Assembly: GCA_020445335.1 (NCBI GenBank)
Contig: JAGRGU010000005.1
Span: forward strand, 44,241-108,240
Direction: 5' to 3'
Source: Gammaproteobacteria bacterium
GTDB lineage: Bacteria > Pseudomonadota > Gammaproteobacteria > Chromatiales > Chromatiaceae
DNA: 64,000 nucleotides
Below the pieces are notes generated by a model, which worked only from the letters and a program-made list of their open reading frames with translations, was not told the origin of the DNA and searched no databases. This document shows, piece after piece, positions 24,397-33,527 of this stretch. The stretch's first letter is position 1, and each line of letters opens with the position of its first letter. Position numbers and translations under genes: made by a program.

Positions 24397-24924
24397 CTAG
24401 CGTGATGCGAGTTCCAGCCGTTCCAGCGCCGCCCGCCCGCCGCTGCCGACCCTGATCACCGCAACGGCTCCGGCACGCAGCTCGCGTTCCAGCTGCAGAG
24501 CTCTCTCCTGCGGCGCGAACCAGGCCTCGATACCGAAACGGACATGGACGTTCGCACCGGCCGGGCGCCGTTCCCCGCTGACCCGTCCGCGCAGAAACAG
24601 GCCCTGGTCGGGCTTGCGTAGCGATACCGCGGCGAACCTGGCGATGCCGTTTAGATCGGGCTTCAGGGTCACATAGACGAGTTCGCCCGGTCGCAGTCGC
24701 GGCCGATCCGGACCGAACGCTGCAACCGGCAGCTCGGAAATGTCGTAGCGCAGACGCGCGTAGTTGCCACGGAACAGGCTGCGTGGATCGACCGGCCGCG
24801 TCTGCAGACGGATCTCCTCGCCCTGCCACAACGGATAGACCGCTACCAGATACTCGCCCAGCAGCACACCCGCCTGCAACAGCAGTGCCGCCAGCAACGC
24901 CGCGGCGATACGCGTCCGTTTCAT
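24397..24924 (-). CDS. GDYXXLXY-family membrane-anchored protein
   Basis: A 175-residue protein with one N-terminal membrane helix (IAAALLAALLLQAGVLLGEY) and an exported domain. The family hallmark appears as RGNYARLRYDIS near residue 53, where Asn replaces the Asp of the name. The family is of unknown function and is usually encoded next to DUF2157/DUF4401 multi-pass membrane proteins, as here: its ATG overlaps the DUF2157 stop by four bases. The pair probably forms a membrane complex. Confidence 0.85.
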   Translation of the reverse strand: MKRTRIAAALLAALLLQAGVLLGEYLVAVYPLWQGEEIRLQTRPVDPRSLFRGNYARLRYDISELPVAAFGPDRPRLRPGELVYVTLKPDLNGIARFAAVSLRKPDQGLFLRGRVSGERRPAGANVHVRFGIEAWFAPQERALQLERELRAGAVAVIRVGSGGRAALERLELASR

Positions 24925-26240
24925 CGCCCCGTCTCTTGTCTGGCATGGCGGAGCCGCCAGTAGCGGGCCGAAAAGAGCAGAATCACGGCGAACAGCAGAA
25001 ACAGCAGCGCGGTGCCCAGGTAGTCACCCACCAGATCCATGTAGCGCAGCAGCCCGGTGATCAGAATGGTTGCGACACCGAGGTAGAAATGGTGCGAAAT
25101 CGACTGCGCGATGCCATGCACGATCAACCATATGCCGAATCCGATCAACAACAGATTGTCGACTACCTGGAGGATGAGCGTATGCTCCCTCCCGGCCCAC
25201 AACAGCGCCGGCAGAAAGAGCGCCAGATAGACCGCAACCGCAGCAAGCGCGTTCAGCCGCTTCGAGCCGGAGAGGTAGTGCAGAATCAGCGTCAGGCTGC
25301 TGAACAGCAGAATCGTCGCACCGTTCAACGTCGCTGACCGGCGGGCCCAGCCGATGTACTCCCACCACACAGAGTCGAAACTGAACAGCAGCAAAACCAC
25401 CATTCCCAGCCGCAACGACCAGAGATCCAACAGTGCGCCATAGCTGCGCAGATGTGGTTTGGCACGCGCCGCAAGCCAGTTTGAGAGAGCGAAACAGCAC
25501 ACCAGGAAGCCGACGCCGAAGGTCAGCCGGGGCGCATCCATATCGAACAACCGGGCGTCGCCTGCATACCAGCCGAGCAGGTGTTCGCACCAGATCAACA
25601 GCGACGCCAACAGCAGCAGAAAGAGCAGATTGCTCGCTTTTGCGTAAACAACGAACCACCCCAGTGCCAGCAGGAAGAGCGGAAAGCTGCGCGGCAGATA
25701 ACCCAGTTCCGCCTCCACCAGGAACCAGACGATCGCCAGTGCGCTGGCCAGCAGCATGATCGAACGGCTCTCCAGCAACAACGCCATCGGCAGGGTGCCC
25801 AGCATCCACCAGTAGATACCGTCCGGATAGTGCTCGCCGAGGTGATAGATCTGCGCGATCAGCATGATCGACGCGCCATAGATCAGCGCCCCGAGAAAAA
25901 AGAGAGCCGTCGCTCCGCCCTCTTCGCCCCGCCGGTAGCGCAGCAGCGCCAAGCCGTTCACCGCCAGCGTCAGCGCCACCAACGCTCCCATCCGCAGCAT
26001 GCGCGGAATCTCTTCCCAGTTGGCGCTCAGCAGCGTGATCAGCGCCAGCCCGACAAACAGATACCCCAGTACGATCAGCAGACGGTAGCCGAACGAGCGG
26101 CCGTCGCGTGCGTTGAAATCGATCCCGTAGCGCGCGCAGATCCGCTCCGCCTGGGAGGTCGATATCAGTCCCTCGGCCTGCCACTCGCCAATCTCCCGCG
26201 CCAGATCCTGTTGCAACAGCCGGATAACTCTCATCGCCAT
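24921..26240 (-). CDS. DUF2157 multi-pass membrane protein
   Basis: A 439-residue integral membrane protein. The cytoplasmic N terminus (about 1-65) has the DUF2157 signature: LAREIGEWQAEGLISTSQAERIC followed by a RYGIDF segment. About a dozen hydrophobic helices follow, for example LLIVLGYLFVGLALITLLSANW and IGFGIWLIVHGIAQ. Function is unknown. ATG at 26240 (MAMRV) is chosen; an upstream extension of the frame adds a basic, low-complexity segment and would overlap the esterase gene. Its stop overlaps the start of the GDYXXLXY gene (ATGA), a pairing found in many bacteria. Confidence 0.85.
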   Translation of the reverse strand: MAMRVIRLLQQDLAREIGEWQAEGLISTSQAERICARYGIDFNARDGRSFGYRLLIVLGYLFVGLALITLLSANWEEIPRMLRMGALVALTLAVNGLALLRYRRGEEGGATALFFLGALIYGASIMLIAQIYHLGEHYPDGIYWWMLGTLPMALLLESRSIMLLASALAIVWFLVEAELGYLPRSFPLFLLALGWFVVYAKASNLLFLLLLASLLIWCEHLLGWYAGDARLFDMDAPRLTFGVGFLVCCFALSNWLAARAKPHLRSYGALLDLWSLRLGMVVLLLFSFDSVWWEYIGWARRSATLNGATILLFSSLTLILHYLSGSKRLNALAAVAVYLALFLPALLWAGREHTLILQVVDNLLLIGFGIWLIVHGIAQSISHHFYLGVATILITGLLRYMDLVGDYLGTALLFLLFAVILLFSARYWRLRHARQETGR

Positions 26241-26332
26241 TGCCTGCTCGTTGGCCTGCCTCTTAAATAACCGCTTTGAACTCTGCTCTCTCCGCTTCCG
26301 TCCGGTACGCCGCGGCCGGGAGGCAGCTGCAC

Positions 26333-26998
26333 TCAATCGAGATCGAGAATCCGGCGCAGCCAGAGTGCGATATCCTCGATCTCCTCCTGACAGACGCCAT
26401 GCGCCATCGGATAGGTTTTGTAAACGGCATCGTAGCCCAGCTCCAGCAGCGCTTCGTATCCCCGGCGGCCGATCGACTCCGGCACCATCGGGTCCCCAGT
26501 GCCGTGGAAAATCCTGACTTGAAGAGCGCTGTTGGCGGCGTGCGGCCGGATCGTCTCCCGAGTGGCAAAGTAGGTGCTGAGCCCCATCAGACCGGCCAGT
26601 CTGGCGGGATAGGTAAGGGCGGTCTGAATCGCTACCGCGCCACCCTGGGAAAAACCGGCCAGCACGATACGCTCGCTGGAGACGCCGCGCTCACGCTCCC
26701 GGTCTACCAGACGGGCGACCGCGTTCGCCGATGCCATCAATTGCGGAAGATCCACTTTCCGGTCGATACCGGCGTCGAGGATGTCGTACCACGCCGGCAT
26801 GCGATAACCGGCATTGATCGTGACCGGTATCTGTGGCGCATGGGGAAATACGAAGCGCACCGCGGCGCGGCGTGGCAGCTGCAGTTCGGGCACTATGGGT
26901 TCGAAGTCGTGACCGTCGGCACCCAGTCCGTGCAGCCAGATTACCGCGGCGTCGGGCTCCGCACCGCTCTCTAGCTCGACCGCCGGCAGGTAGGACAT
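26333..26998 (-). CDS. Carboxylesterase/acyl-protein thioesterase-like alpha/beta hydrolase
   Basis: A 221-residue serine hydrolase of the phospholipase/carboxylesterase (EstB, APT1-like) family. The oxyanion region is VIWLHGLGADGHDF, the nucleophile elbow GFSQGGAVAI (Ser near residue 116), the acid FHGTGDPMVP and the His in MAHGVCQEE. No signal peptide is present, so it acts in the cytoplasm on short acyl esters or possibly acylated proteins. The gene stands alone between the DUF2157 gene (93 bp downstream) and the divergent alkB-like gene. Confidence 0.92.
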   Translation of the reverse strand: MSYLPAVELESGAEPDAAVIWLHGLGADGHDFEPIVPELQLPRRAAVRFVFPHAPQIPVTINAGYRMPAWYDILDAGIDRKVDLPQLMASANAVARLVDRERERGVSSERIVLAGFSQGGAVAIQTALTYPARLAGLMGLSTYFATRETIRPHAANSALQVRIFHGTGDPMVPESIGRRGYEALLELGYDAVYKTYPMAHGVCQEEIEDIALWLRRILDLD

Positions 26999-27218
26999 GG
27001 CTTTTCTCTGACAGGTAGTATGTTCGCCGCAGTATACCCGGCCCGCAGCGCCGACGCGCTATCGGTTTTCGAACATCCGGATTCTGGAAACGATCGCCGA
27101 AGTGTGTTCGAATCCTCTCCACTTCCGCCTCGGCCCAGGTCTATCGCGCGGGTCGTTTACCCCGCTCTGCCGCTACCGGTGGACCAAAGGTCGATCCGGT
27201 TGGCATGACAGGAGCAAC

Positions 27219-27845
27219 ATGGACGGTAACAACGACCTCTTCGGTTCAAGCAGCCGCCACAGGTTGCGGATGCCAGGCGCGGCCCGCCTCGAGTTCATCG
27301 GCGACTTTCTGCAACCGGTTCAGCATCAGGGCCTGTTCGCCCGGCTCAGAGAGAGCCTGCGCTGGGAGCAGAGCGAGATCCGCATCGCCGGCAGAATGGT
27401 ACGCATACCGCGGCTCAACGCCTGGTACGGCGACCGCGGCAGCCGTTACCGCTACTCTGGCAGGCTGTTCGAGGCGACCCCCTGGAGCGCGGAGTTGCTG
27501 CAGTTGCGCGACCTGGTCGAACGCGAGTGCGACGCCGGTTTCAACAGCGTGCTGGCAAACCTTTATCGCGATGGTGGCGACAGCGTCGCCTGGCATGCCG
27601 ACGACGAGCCGGAGCTGGGTACCGACCCGACGATCGCTTCGCTGAGCTTGGGCGCCAGCCGGAAGTTTCAGCTGAAGCACAAAAGCGACCGCTCGATCCC
27701 GCGTATCGACCTCGAACTGCCGGATAACTCGCTGCTGATCATGGCAGGCAGTCTGCAGCACGAATGGATCCATCAGCTGCCGAAGACCCGCCGGCCGGTC
27801 GGTGCGCGCATCAACCTGACCTTCCGCCGCATCCAGTCGCTTTAG
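27219..27845 (+). CDS. alkB: AlkB-like Fe(II)/2-oxoglutarate DNA dealkylase
   Basis: A 208-residue dioxygenase that removes methyl groups from damaged DNA bases, closest in layout to ALKBH2/ALKBH3-type proteins. Landmarks are the substrate loop PRLNAWYGD, FNSVLANLYRDG, the iron ligands in WHADDE and EWIHQLPKT, and the 2-oxoglutarate arginine pair in RINLTFRRI. ATG at 27219 is chosen because CAGGAGCAAC lies directly before it and the upstream frame has no family similarity. No adaptive-response gene (ada) is nearby. Confidence 0.92.
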   Translation: MDGNNDLFGSSSRHRLRMPGAARLEFIGDFLQPVQHQGLFARLRESLRWEQSEIRIAGRMVRIPRLNAWYGDRGSRYRYSGRLFEATPWSAELLQLRDLVERECDAGFNSVLANLYRDGGDSVAWHADDEPELGTDPTIASLSLGASRKFQLKHKSDRSIPRIDLELPDNSLLIMAGSLQHEWIHQLPKTRRPVGARINLTFRRIQSL

Positions 27846-27924
27846 GCAGTTCCGTTGACGCGAGCCGCCAGCAGGTGCTCCGCGGACGATGCGGCGCAAA
27901 GCTTTGAAATCATTGGAGTGCGCA

Positions 27925-28350
27925 TCAGAAGATGCCCAGCACGCCTGTGATCAGGAACATCAGTGCAACGAGGCCAATCCAATCCCAGATCGCATCCCGC
28001 CGTCGCTGCCGTTGGCGCAGCAGCGCGGTGCGCGCATGGATCGCATCGCGCTCGGCATCGCCCAGCGCCTCGTCGATCCAGATCTCTTCGTGGCTGAGAT
28101 TGTCGGCGTCGACCGTGGCGATGGCGTCGATAAGATCCACCCGGTAGAGGTGCTCATCGATATCGACCAGACGCCGTCCCAGGCTGTTCTGTACGTGCAT
28201 ACGGGCCGCCTGCACATCGTTGAAACGGGCCACGTAGGCGAGGTGCAACGGCGCTGCCGGATTCTGCGCTGGCAGCCGGTCACCGATAAGAAAGCGGACC
28301 ATCCCGGGATGGGCCGCGTGGGTCTGCAGATAGAGATAGCCGGAGTCCAT
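27925..28350 (-). CDS. Membrane-anchored protein with GIY-YIG-like (T5orf172/Mug113-type) N terminus
   Basis: A 141-residue protein downstream of htpX. Residues 4-80 follow the plan of the T5orf172/Mug113 branch of GIY-YIG nucleases: GYLYLQTHAAHPGMVRF, then an IGDRLP stretch, a strand LAYVARFNDVQAARMHVQNSLG and RRLVDIDEHLYRVDL. The catalytic Tyr/Arg/Glu set is not clearly complete, so it may be catalytically inactive. Residues 95-118 are basic and helical, and 119-141 form a membrane helix (WDWIGLVALMFLITGVLGIF). A nuclease-fold domain with a membrane anchor is unusual. It lies 21 bp after htpX and is probably co-transcribed. The family call rests on pattern similarity only. Confidence 0.6.
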   Translation of the reverse strand: MDSGYLYLQTHAAHPGMVRFLIGDRLPAQNPAAPLHLAYVARFNDVQAARMHVQNSLGRRLVDIDEHLYRVDLIDAIATVDADNLSHEEIWIDEALGDAERDAIHARTALLRQRQRRRDAIWDWIGLVALMFLITGVLGIF

Positions 28351-28371
28351 GATCGCGGCTGGTGCGCCTTT

Positions 28372-29247
28372 TCAGCGTCCGGACTGGAGCGCTTCGATCC
28401 GCACCTCCAGCGGCGGATGGGTGCTGAACAGCTCCTTGAGTCCGCCACCGCTGATGCCGAAGGCGGCAAACTCGTTCGGCAGCGGCTGCGGACTATGCGC
28501 CGACTGCAGCCGGCGCAGCGCATCGATCATCTTGCGCCGACCCGCCAGGTCTGCACCGCCGGCGTCGGCACGAAACTCGCGCTGGCGCGAAAACCAGGCG
28601 ACGATGATATTGGCGAGCAGCGAGAAGACGATCTGGCCGACGAACGAGCCGATATAATAGCCCATACCGTAGCCGCGCTCGTTTTTCAGTAACACGCGGT
28701 CGATGAAATGGCCCAGGATGCGCGAGAAGAAAACCACGAAGGTGTTGACCACGCCCTGAATCAACGTCAACGTGATCATGTCGCCATTGGCGACGTGCGA
28801 GACTTCGTGGCCCAGCACCGCTTCCACCTCGTCGCGATTCATCTGCTGCAGCAATCCACTGCTCACCGCCACCAGTGCGCTGTTCTTGTTGGCACCGGTG
28901 GCAAAAGCGTTTGGCGTCGACGAATCGAATATGCCCACTTCGGGCATACCGATGCCGGCCTGACTGGCCTGGCGTCGCACAGTCTCCACCAGCCAACGCT
29001 CGGTCCCGCTAACGGGGTTTTCGATGACATGCACGCCCATCGACCGCTTGGCCGACCATTTGGAGACCAGCAACGAGATGATCGACCCGCCGAAACCGAT
29101 CAGGGCCGACATGATCAACAGTGCGTCGAGGTTCAGGTCGACGCCGTTGGCGGCCAGAATTCCTTCGATTCCAAGAAGCTGAAAGACGATGCTGATCAGC
29201 AGTACGATGGCGAAGTTGGTCGCCAGAAACAGGCCGATTCTCAACAT
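28372..29247 (-). CDS. htpX: Membrane zinc metalloprotease HtpX
   Basis: A 291-residue inner-membrane M48 protease that degrades misfolded membrane proteins with FtsH. Two helices lead ([21 protein letters not shown] and [20 protein letters not shown]), followed by the substrate region [17 protein letters not shown], the zinc motif [13 protein letters not shown] with the catalytic Glu, two more helices and the third ligand region [14 protein letters not shown]. Length matches E. coli HtpX (293). The small anchored protein at 27925 follows in the same direction. Confidence 0.97.
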   Translation of the reverse strand: MLRIGLFLATNFAIVLLISIVFQLLGIEGILAANGVDLNLDALLIMSALIGFGGSIISLLVSKWSAKRSMGVHVIENPVSGTERWLVETVRRQASQAGIGMPEVGIFDSSTPNAFATGANKNSALVAVSSGLLQQMNRDEVEAVLGHEVSHVANGDMITLTLIQGVVNTFVVFFSRILGHFIDRVLLKNERGYGMGYYIGSFVGQIVFSLLANIIVAWFSRQREFRADAGGADLAGRRKMIDALRRLQSAHSPQPLPNEFAAFGISGGGLKELFSTHPPLEVRIEALQSGR

Positions 29248-29481
29248 TATTGCTGTTCCCTGAGTGGTTGATTGGGCTAGATATTGAGCTGAAGCGCTGA
29301 AAAGTCAAGCTACAGCCGGACGATTTCCGGTTCGCGTCGAGCCGACCTGAACCCGAGCGCGAGGAGGGTTTGTCAGGCATGACCGTAGTACTCAGCTCTC
29401 GTCATCAGCGACTATTTCGCGTATAAAACCGTTGCGGGGCGGAATCCCCTGCCGCCGCGCCTTTCCCTCCCCGGAACCTCT

Positions 29482-30702
29482 ATGGACCGACTGCGCCGAC
29501 CCGAAATGCTGCTGTTTTTCATGGCTGCCGCGATGCCGATCTCCTTTGGCGTCTGGCAGGCGCTGTTGAATAATTTCGCTATCGAACGTGCGGGATTCGG
29601 TGGTGTCGAGATCGGCATACTGCAGTCGTTGCGAGAGATCCCCGGTTTCCTCGCTTTCGGCGCGGTGCTGTTGCTGCTGTTGCTGCGGGAGCAGACGCTG
29701 GCGCTGGCTTCGCTGATGCTGCTGGGAGTGGGTACGGCGGTGACCGGCTGGTTCCCCAGCGAGATCGGCCTCTACTGCACCACGGTGCTGATGTCGCTCG
29801 GCTTTCACTATTACGAGACCATCAACCAGTCGCTCTCGCTGCAGTGGTTCGACAAGCGCGAGGCGCCGTATCGCATGGGGCAGATGCTGGCGGTTGGGTC
29901 GTTCGCCGCGCTGCTCTCCTTCGCCATGGTCTGGCTTACGCTCGAATGTCTGCAGTTGGAGATGCGCAGCGTCTACCTGCTTGGCGGCGGTATCACGATG
30001 GCGATCGCGGCGCTCTGCTGGCTGCTCTTTCCCCATTTCCCGGAGCGGGTCGAGCAGCACAAGAAGCTGATTCTGCGCCAGCGCTACTGGCTCTACTATG
30101 CGCTGACCTTCATGGGCGGTGCCAGGCGTCAGATCTTCATCGTATTCGCCGGTTTTCTGATGGTCGAGAAGTTCGGCTTCTCCGCCGCCGAGATCTCGAT
30201 CATGTTCCTCGCCAACGGTGCGCTGAACATGGTTTTCGCTCCGCGCATCGGCAGACTGATCGGGATCTGGGGCGAACGCAAGGCGCTGACGCTGGAGTAT
30301 ACAGGTCTGATTCTGGTGTTCTGCGCTTATGCCCTGGTCACTGCCCCAGCGGTCGCCGTGCTCCTCTATATTCTCGATCATCTGCTCTTTTCGATGGCGA
30401 TCGCGCAGAAGAGCTACTTCCAGAAAATTGCCGATCCGCGCGATATCGCACCAACCGCCGGTGTCGCATTCTCGATAAATCACGTCGCCGCGGTGCTGCT
30501 GCCGGCCCTTTACGGAGCGCTCTGGATCTGGTCGCCGGCGGCGGTCTTCCTCACCGGAGCTGCGCTGGCCGGCGTGTCGCTGGCGCTGGCGCGGTTGGTG
30601 CCGAATTCTCCTGAGCCCGGTCACGAGACCGAGTGGCCGGGCATGCCCGATCTGACCTCTGAACCACCCTGTTCCACCCCCGAAGCGGGAGATCGATCCT
30701 GA
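29482..30702 (+). CDS. MFS transporter
   Basis: A 406-residue permease with about twelve hydrophobic helices in two halves, split near residue 200 by the polar segment HFPERVEQHKKLILRQRYW. The first half includes FGGVEIGILQSLREIPGFLAF, resembling the loop-2 region of the superfamily. The second half contains GRLIGIWGERKALTLEY, a GxxxxxxGxR-type loop. The substrate is not deducible. It starts at ATG 29482 after CGGAACCTCT. No neighbours share an obvious pathway. Confidence 0.82.
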   Translation: MDRLRRPEMLLFFMAAAMPISFGVWQALLNNFAIERAGFGGVEIGILQSLREIPGFLAFGAVLLLLLLREQTLALASLMLLGVGTAVTGWFPSEIGLYCTTVLMSLGFHYYETINQSLSLQWFDKREAPYRMGQMLAVGSFAALLSFAMVWLTLECLQLEMRSVYLLGGGITMAIAALCWLLFPHFPERVEQHKKLILRQRYWLYYALTFMGGARRQIFIVFAGFLMVEKFGFSAAEISIMFLANGALNMVFAPRIGRLIGIWGERKALTLEYTGLILVFCAYALVTAPAVAVLLYILDHLLFSMAIAQKSYFQKIADPRDIAPTAGVAFSINHVAAVLLPALYGALWIWSPAAVFLTGAALAGVSLALARLVPNSPEPGHETEWPGMPDLTSEPPCSTPEAGDRS

Positions 30703-30908
30703 CTTAGGCCTGGTGAGTCCGCATCCCGCTGAACCGCTGAAGAGAAATTCAGCTAACAATGCGTCGAACCCCCGGGAACTTTAGGTGGAATTCGCAGTCC
30801 CGGAGCTTAACTACCAGCCATTGGCAGATATGACGCTTGCAGTCGTGCCGGCTGCGATCTAACCTTGGCGAACATTGCCCAACCCGAACGACCAACTGCC
30901 CCGCATCG

Positions 30909-31286
30909 ATGAAAGCCGAACGCAGCCGAAAAACAGTGGTGATGATGATCGTTATCTCGATCATGCTGTTGCCCGTGCAGTTCGGCCGGGTCGTAATCGC
31001 AGGCAGCGCCCCGCTCTCCATGGAGAATGCGCCGCATTCACAGAGCGAAGGTCACTGCAAGCACATGAAGCGTATGCAAGCCTCTGCCGAGTGCGATCAC
31101 TCAAGCTCGGGCGATACCGCCGACAACAGCTGCTGCGACGATAACTGCTCGGGCGCGCAGATCTTCCTGCCTGCGACGTCCGGCTTCCACTCGGTCGCCT
31201 CAGCATCCTATCTCGCTGCAGGTTCGCAGCATCTGCCTGACCCGATAACCTCCCCGCAATACCGTCCGCCCATTACCAGCGCCTGA
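30909..31286 (+). CDS. Small Cys/His/Met-rich exported protein of the copper cluster
   Basis: A 125-residue protein starting at the ATG at 30909, with one N-terminal hydrophobic segment (VVMMIVISIMLLPVQFG), probably a signal anchor. The rest is rich in metal-type ligands: GHCKHMKRM, ECDHSS, NSCCDDNCSG and scattered His. It resembles small DUF2946-like proteins beside copper genes, but that match is uncertain. As first gene of the copper cluster, 84 bp before the cytochrome start, it may bind or sense Cu in the periplasm. The C-terminal 40 residues are Pro/Ser-rich. No enzyme motif is seen. Confidence 0.65.
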   Translation: MKAERSRKTVVMMIVISIMLLPVQFGRVVIAGSAPLSMENAPHSQSEGHCKHMKRMQASAECDHSSSGDTADNSCCDDNCSGAQIFLPATSGFHSVASASYLAAGSQHLPDPITSPQYRPPITSA

Positions 31287-31369
31287 TTCCAGCCCTACCG
31301 GCAGTGCTGACGACGCGCTGCGGAAGAATCAATGGAGGCTTGCCTCCAGCAAACCTGGGGTACCAAACC

Positions 31370-31864
31370 GTGAACATCAGAATACCCGCCATCGGGTTGT
31401 TGAGCGTCTTACTGGCTGCCTGCAGCAGTGGCGAATCGTCGCCGAAAGCTCCCCCGACGCTCTCTCGACCAGCCGATATCGCACCACCTCCTGCGGTAAA
31501 GCGCTGGTACGCTTTTCAACACGTCACTCAAGGCGCGAAAGTATTCCAGGAGAATTGCGCCGCCTGTCACGGCAGAACGGGTGAAGGCGCACCCGAATGG
31601 AAGAAGATCGGAGCTGATGGTAAATACCCTGCACCGCCTCTGAATGGCACGGGGCACGCCTGGCACCATCCGCTGAAAGTGCTGTTTCACGTCGTGAAGA
31701 ACGGCTCCCCCGGCGGCCAGGGAGGGATGCCGTCGTGGAAGGAGAAACTCACCGACGCCGAGATGATCTCTGCTATCGCCTGGTTTCAATCCAGGTGGCC
31801 TGAAGAGATCTATGCCGCCTGGACGCAGCGCGAAGAGGCGAGCAGAGCGAACGACCGCAGCTGA
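31370..31864 (+). CDS. Class I cytochrome c lipoprotein
   Basis: A 164-residue monohaem cytochrome c. The N terminus is a lipoprotein signal with lipobox LAAC (LLSVLLAACSSG), so it is anchored in the periplasm. The haem motif is CAACHG (CxxCH) near residue 60, and the region with the Met ligand follows in GGMPSWKEKL. A conserved ending (MISAIAWFQSRWPEE) is typical of class I. The GTG at 31370 is chosen because it begins the signal peptide; no ATG is available in frame nearby. Lying between a Cu-binding protein and a multicopper oxidase, it may pass electrons to or from copper-linked enzymes. Confidence 0.85.
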   Translation: MNIRIPAIGLLSVLLAACSSGESSPKAPPTLSRPADIAPPPAVKRWYAFQHVTQGAKVFQENCAACHGRTGEGAPEWKKIGADGKYPAPPLNGTGHAWHHPLKVLFHVVKNGSPGGQGGMPSWKEKLTDAEMISAIAWFQSRWPEEIYAAWTQREEASRANDRS

Positions 31865-32005
31865 TTTCGAACCATGGAAGAGGCGGAGTGGAGGTTGAAA
31901 GCGGTTGCTTTGTAGACGTTTGGCGGAGACTTGGCAAAAAAAGCGAGACAACATTTAGTCGGCAAAGCATTGTTGTCAAAACAGGATCAGGAGGGTTGAG
32001 AGTCG

Positions 32006-33406
32006 ATGAAGCGACGCGATTTTCTGCTAAGCGCGGCCGCAGGCATGGCCATGCTGGGTTTGCCGCCGTGGGCAAGGGGAAGCGAGCACCCGGCCGTTTT
32101 CCAACTCGAGGCGCGCGAGGGAACCGCCAATCTGCTTCCTGTTCCCGCGCCTGCAACGCCTGTCTGGCAGTACAATCGGCAGACCCCGGGGCCGGTGATA
32201 CGGATCAGACAGGGCGACGAGCTGCAGATACCCTTTCGCAATGGCTTGAGCCAGCCGACATCGGTTCACTGGCACGGATTGCGCATCACCAACGACATGG
32301 ATGGCGTTCCAGGCATGACCCAGTCGGCGATCGCCCCCGGCGAAGAGTTCCTCTACCGCTTCCGTCCTCCGGATGCAGGAACCTTCTGGTATCACACGCA
32401 CAACCGGTCGTGGGAGCAGATGGCACGCGGACTTCACGGAACTCTGATCGTCGAGGAGCCGGAACCGATTCTGGTGGATCAGGATATGGTCTGGGTCATC
32501 GATGACTGGCTTATCGATGAAGCGGGAAAGATCGAAGAGTCGAGTCTGGGTAATCTGCACGACTGGGCCCACGCCGGACGCCTCGGAAATCTGCTCACGG
32601 TGAACGGCCGATTGCGTCCCGAATATCGGGTGCGCAGCGGTGAACGCATCCGCTTGCGACTGATCAATGTCGCCAACTCCAGAACGATGAGTCTGCGCTT
32701 CAACGGTGTTACGCCACTGGTTATTGCCGTCGACGGCCAGCCGTTGGCACCGGTCGAACTGCCGCGACGGGAACTGCTGTTGGCATCCGGACAGCGCATG
32801 GATCTGATAGTCGACATGGGGATGGATCCCGGCACGCGCTCTGTGGTGGAGTTTTTCGCCGGCGACCAGAGCCTGACAGCAGCCAGCCTGGTGGTGGATA
32901 GCAAACAGGTGCTGCGGGAGAGTCCGCTCGCAGCACCGATCCGGTTGGCAGACAACCCGTTGAACAGGAAGCTCGACATCCCGGGTGCCAGGGCGGTGGA
33001 TCTGCGGCTGGAAGGTGGCGCCATGGGGAGGCAGAGAGAGGCGCAATTCAACGGTCGCACGTTGACGACCAGGGAACTAATCGAAGAGAAGAAGATCTGG
33101 GCATTGAACGGCACCGCCGGATTGCCCAAGGCGCCCCTGTTCAGCGTCAAACGCGGCCAGAGCGTGGTGCTGAAAATGGCCAACGACAACAGCTGGCCGC
33201 ACGCGATGCACATACACGGCCACCACTTCAGGAACCTGGACAACGACACGGGATTGGCCGGCGCCTGGCGCGATACCCTGCTGCTGGAGGCGGGCGAACA
33301 GGCACGCATGGCTTTCGTTGCAGACAATCCGGGCAAGTGGCTTATCCATTGTCACATGATCGAGCATCAGGCCGGCGGTATGGTGACCTGGTTCGAAGTG
33401 GTGTAA
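32006..33406 (+). CDS. Tat-exported multicopper oxidase (CueO/CopA-like)
   Basis: A 466-residue oxidase that probably detoxifies periplasmic Cu(I) by oxidising it, with electrons going to oxygen. A twin-arginine signal (MKRRDFLLSAAAGMAMLGL) begins it. The copper-site motifs are present in order: HWHG near residue 90, WYHTH near 130, MHIHGHHF near 405 and HCHMIEHQ near 450, giving the type 1 site plus the trinuclear site. The CueO-type methionine-rich insert is absent, so it is short for a CueO. It could act on other phenolic or metal substrates. ATG at 32006 follows CAGGAGGGTTGAGAG. It is the core of the copper cluster. Confidence 0.93.
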   Translation: MKRRDFLLSAAAGMAMLGLPPWARGSEHPAVFQLEAREGTANLLPVPAPATPVWQYNRQTPGPVIRIRQGDELQIPFRNGLSQPTSVHWHGLRITNDMDGVPGMTQSAIAPGEEFLYRFRPPDAGTFWYHTHNRSWEQMARGLHGTLIVEEPEPILVDQDMVWVIDDWLIDEAGKIEESSLGNLHDWAHAGRLGNLLTVNGRLRPEYRVRSGERIRLRLINVANSRTMSLRFNGVTPLVIAVDGQPLAPVELPRRELLLASGQRMDLIVDMGMDPGTRSVVEFFAGDQSLTAASLVVDSKQVLRESPLAAPIRLADNPLNRKLDIPGARAVDLRLEGGAMGRQREAQFNGRTLTTRELIEEKKIWALNGTAGLPKAPLFSVKRGQSVVLKMANDNSWPHAMHIHGHHFRNLDNDTGLAGAWRDTLLLEAGEQARMAFVADNPGKWLIHCHMIEHQAGGMVTWFEVV

Positions 33407-33527
33407 GCGGCCTGTCCGTATGATTCCATGCCACTGCTGCGAGCCGCAGATGATTGGCGCCTGAGAGGCAGGCGCAAATTACCTTCTACTACCAACCCGC
33501 TTTGAAATCGATACAGGAACAGAACAG

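Noticed and set aside
29392..30759. Minus-strand open frame opposite the MFS transporter (about 455 codons)
   Set aside because: It lies antisense to a multi-pass transporter, is Gln/His/Arg-rich, and lacks a ribosome-binding site.
30703..30908. CueR/CsoR-type operator ahead of the copper cluster
   Set aside because: No ACCTTCC...GGAAGGT-type dyad was found in the 206-bp gap.
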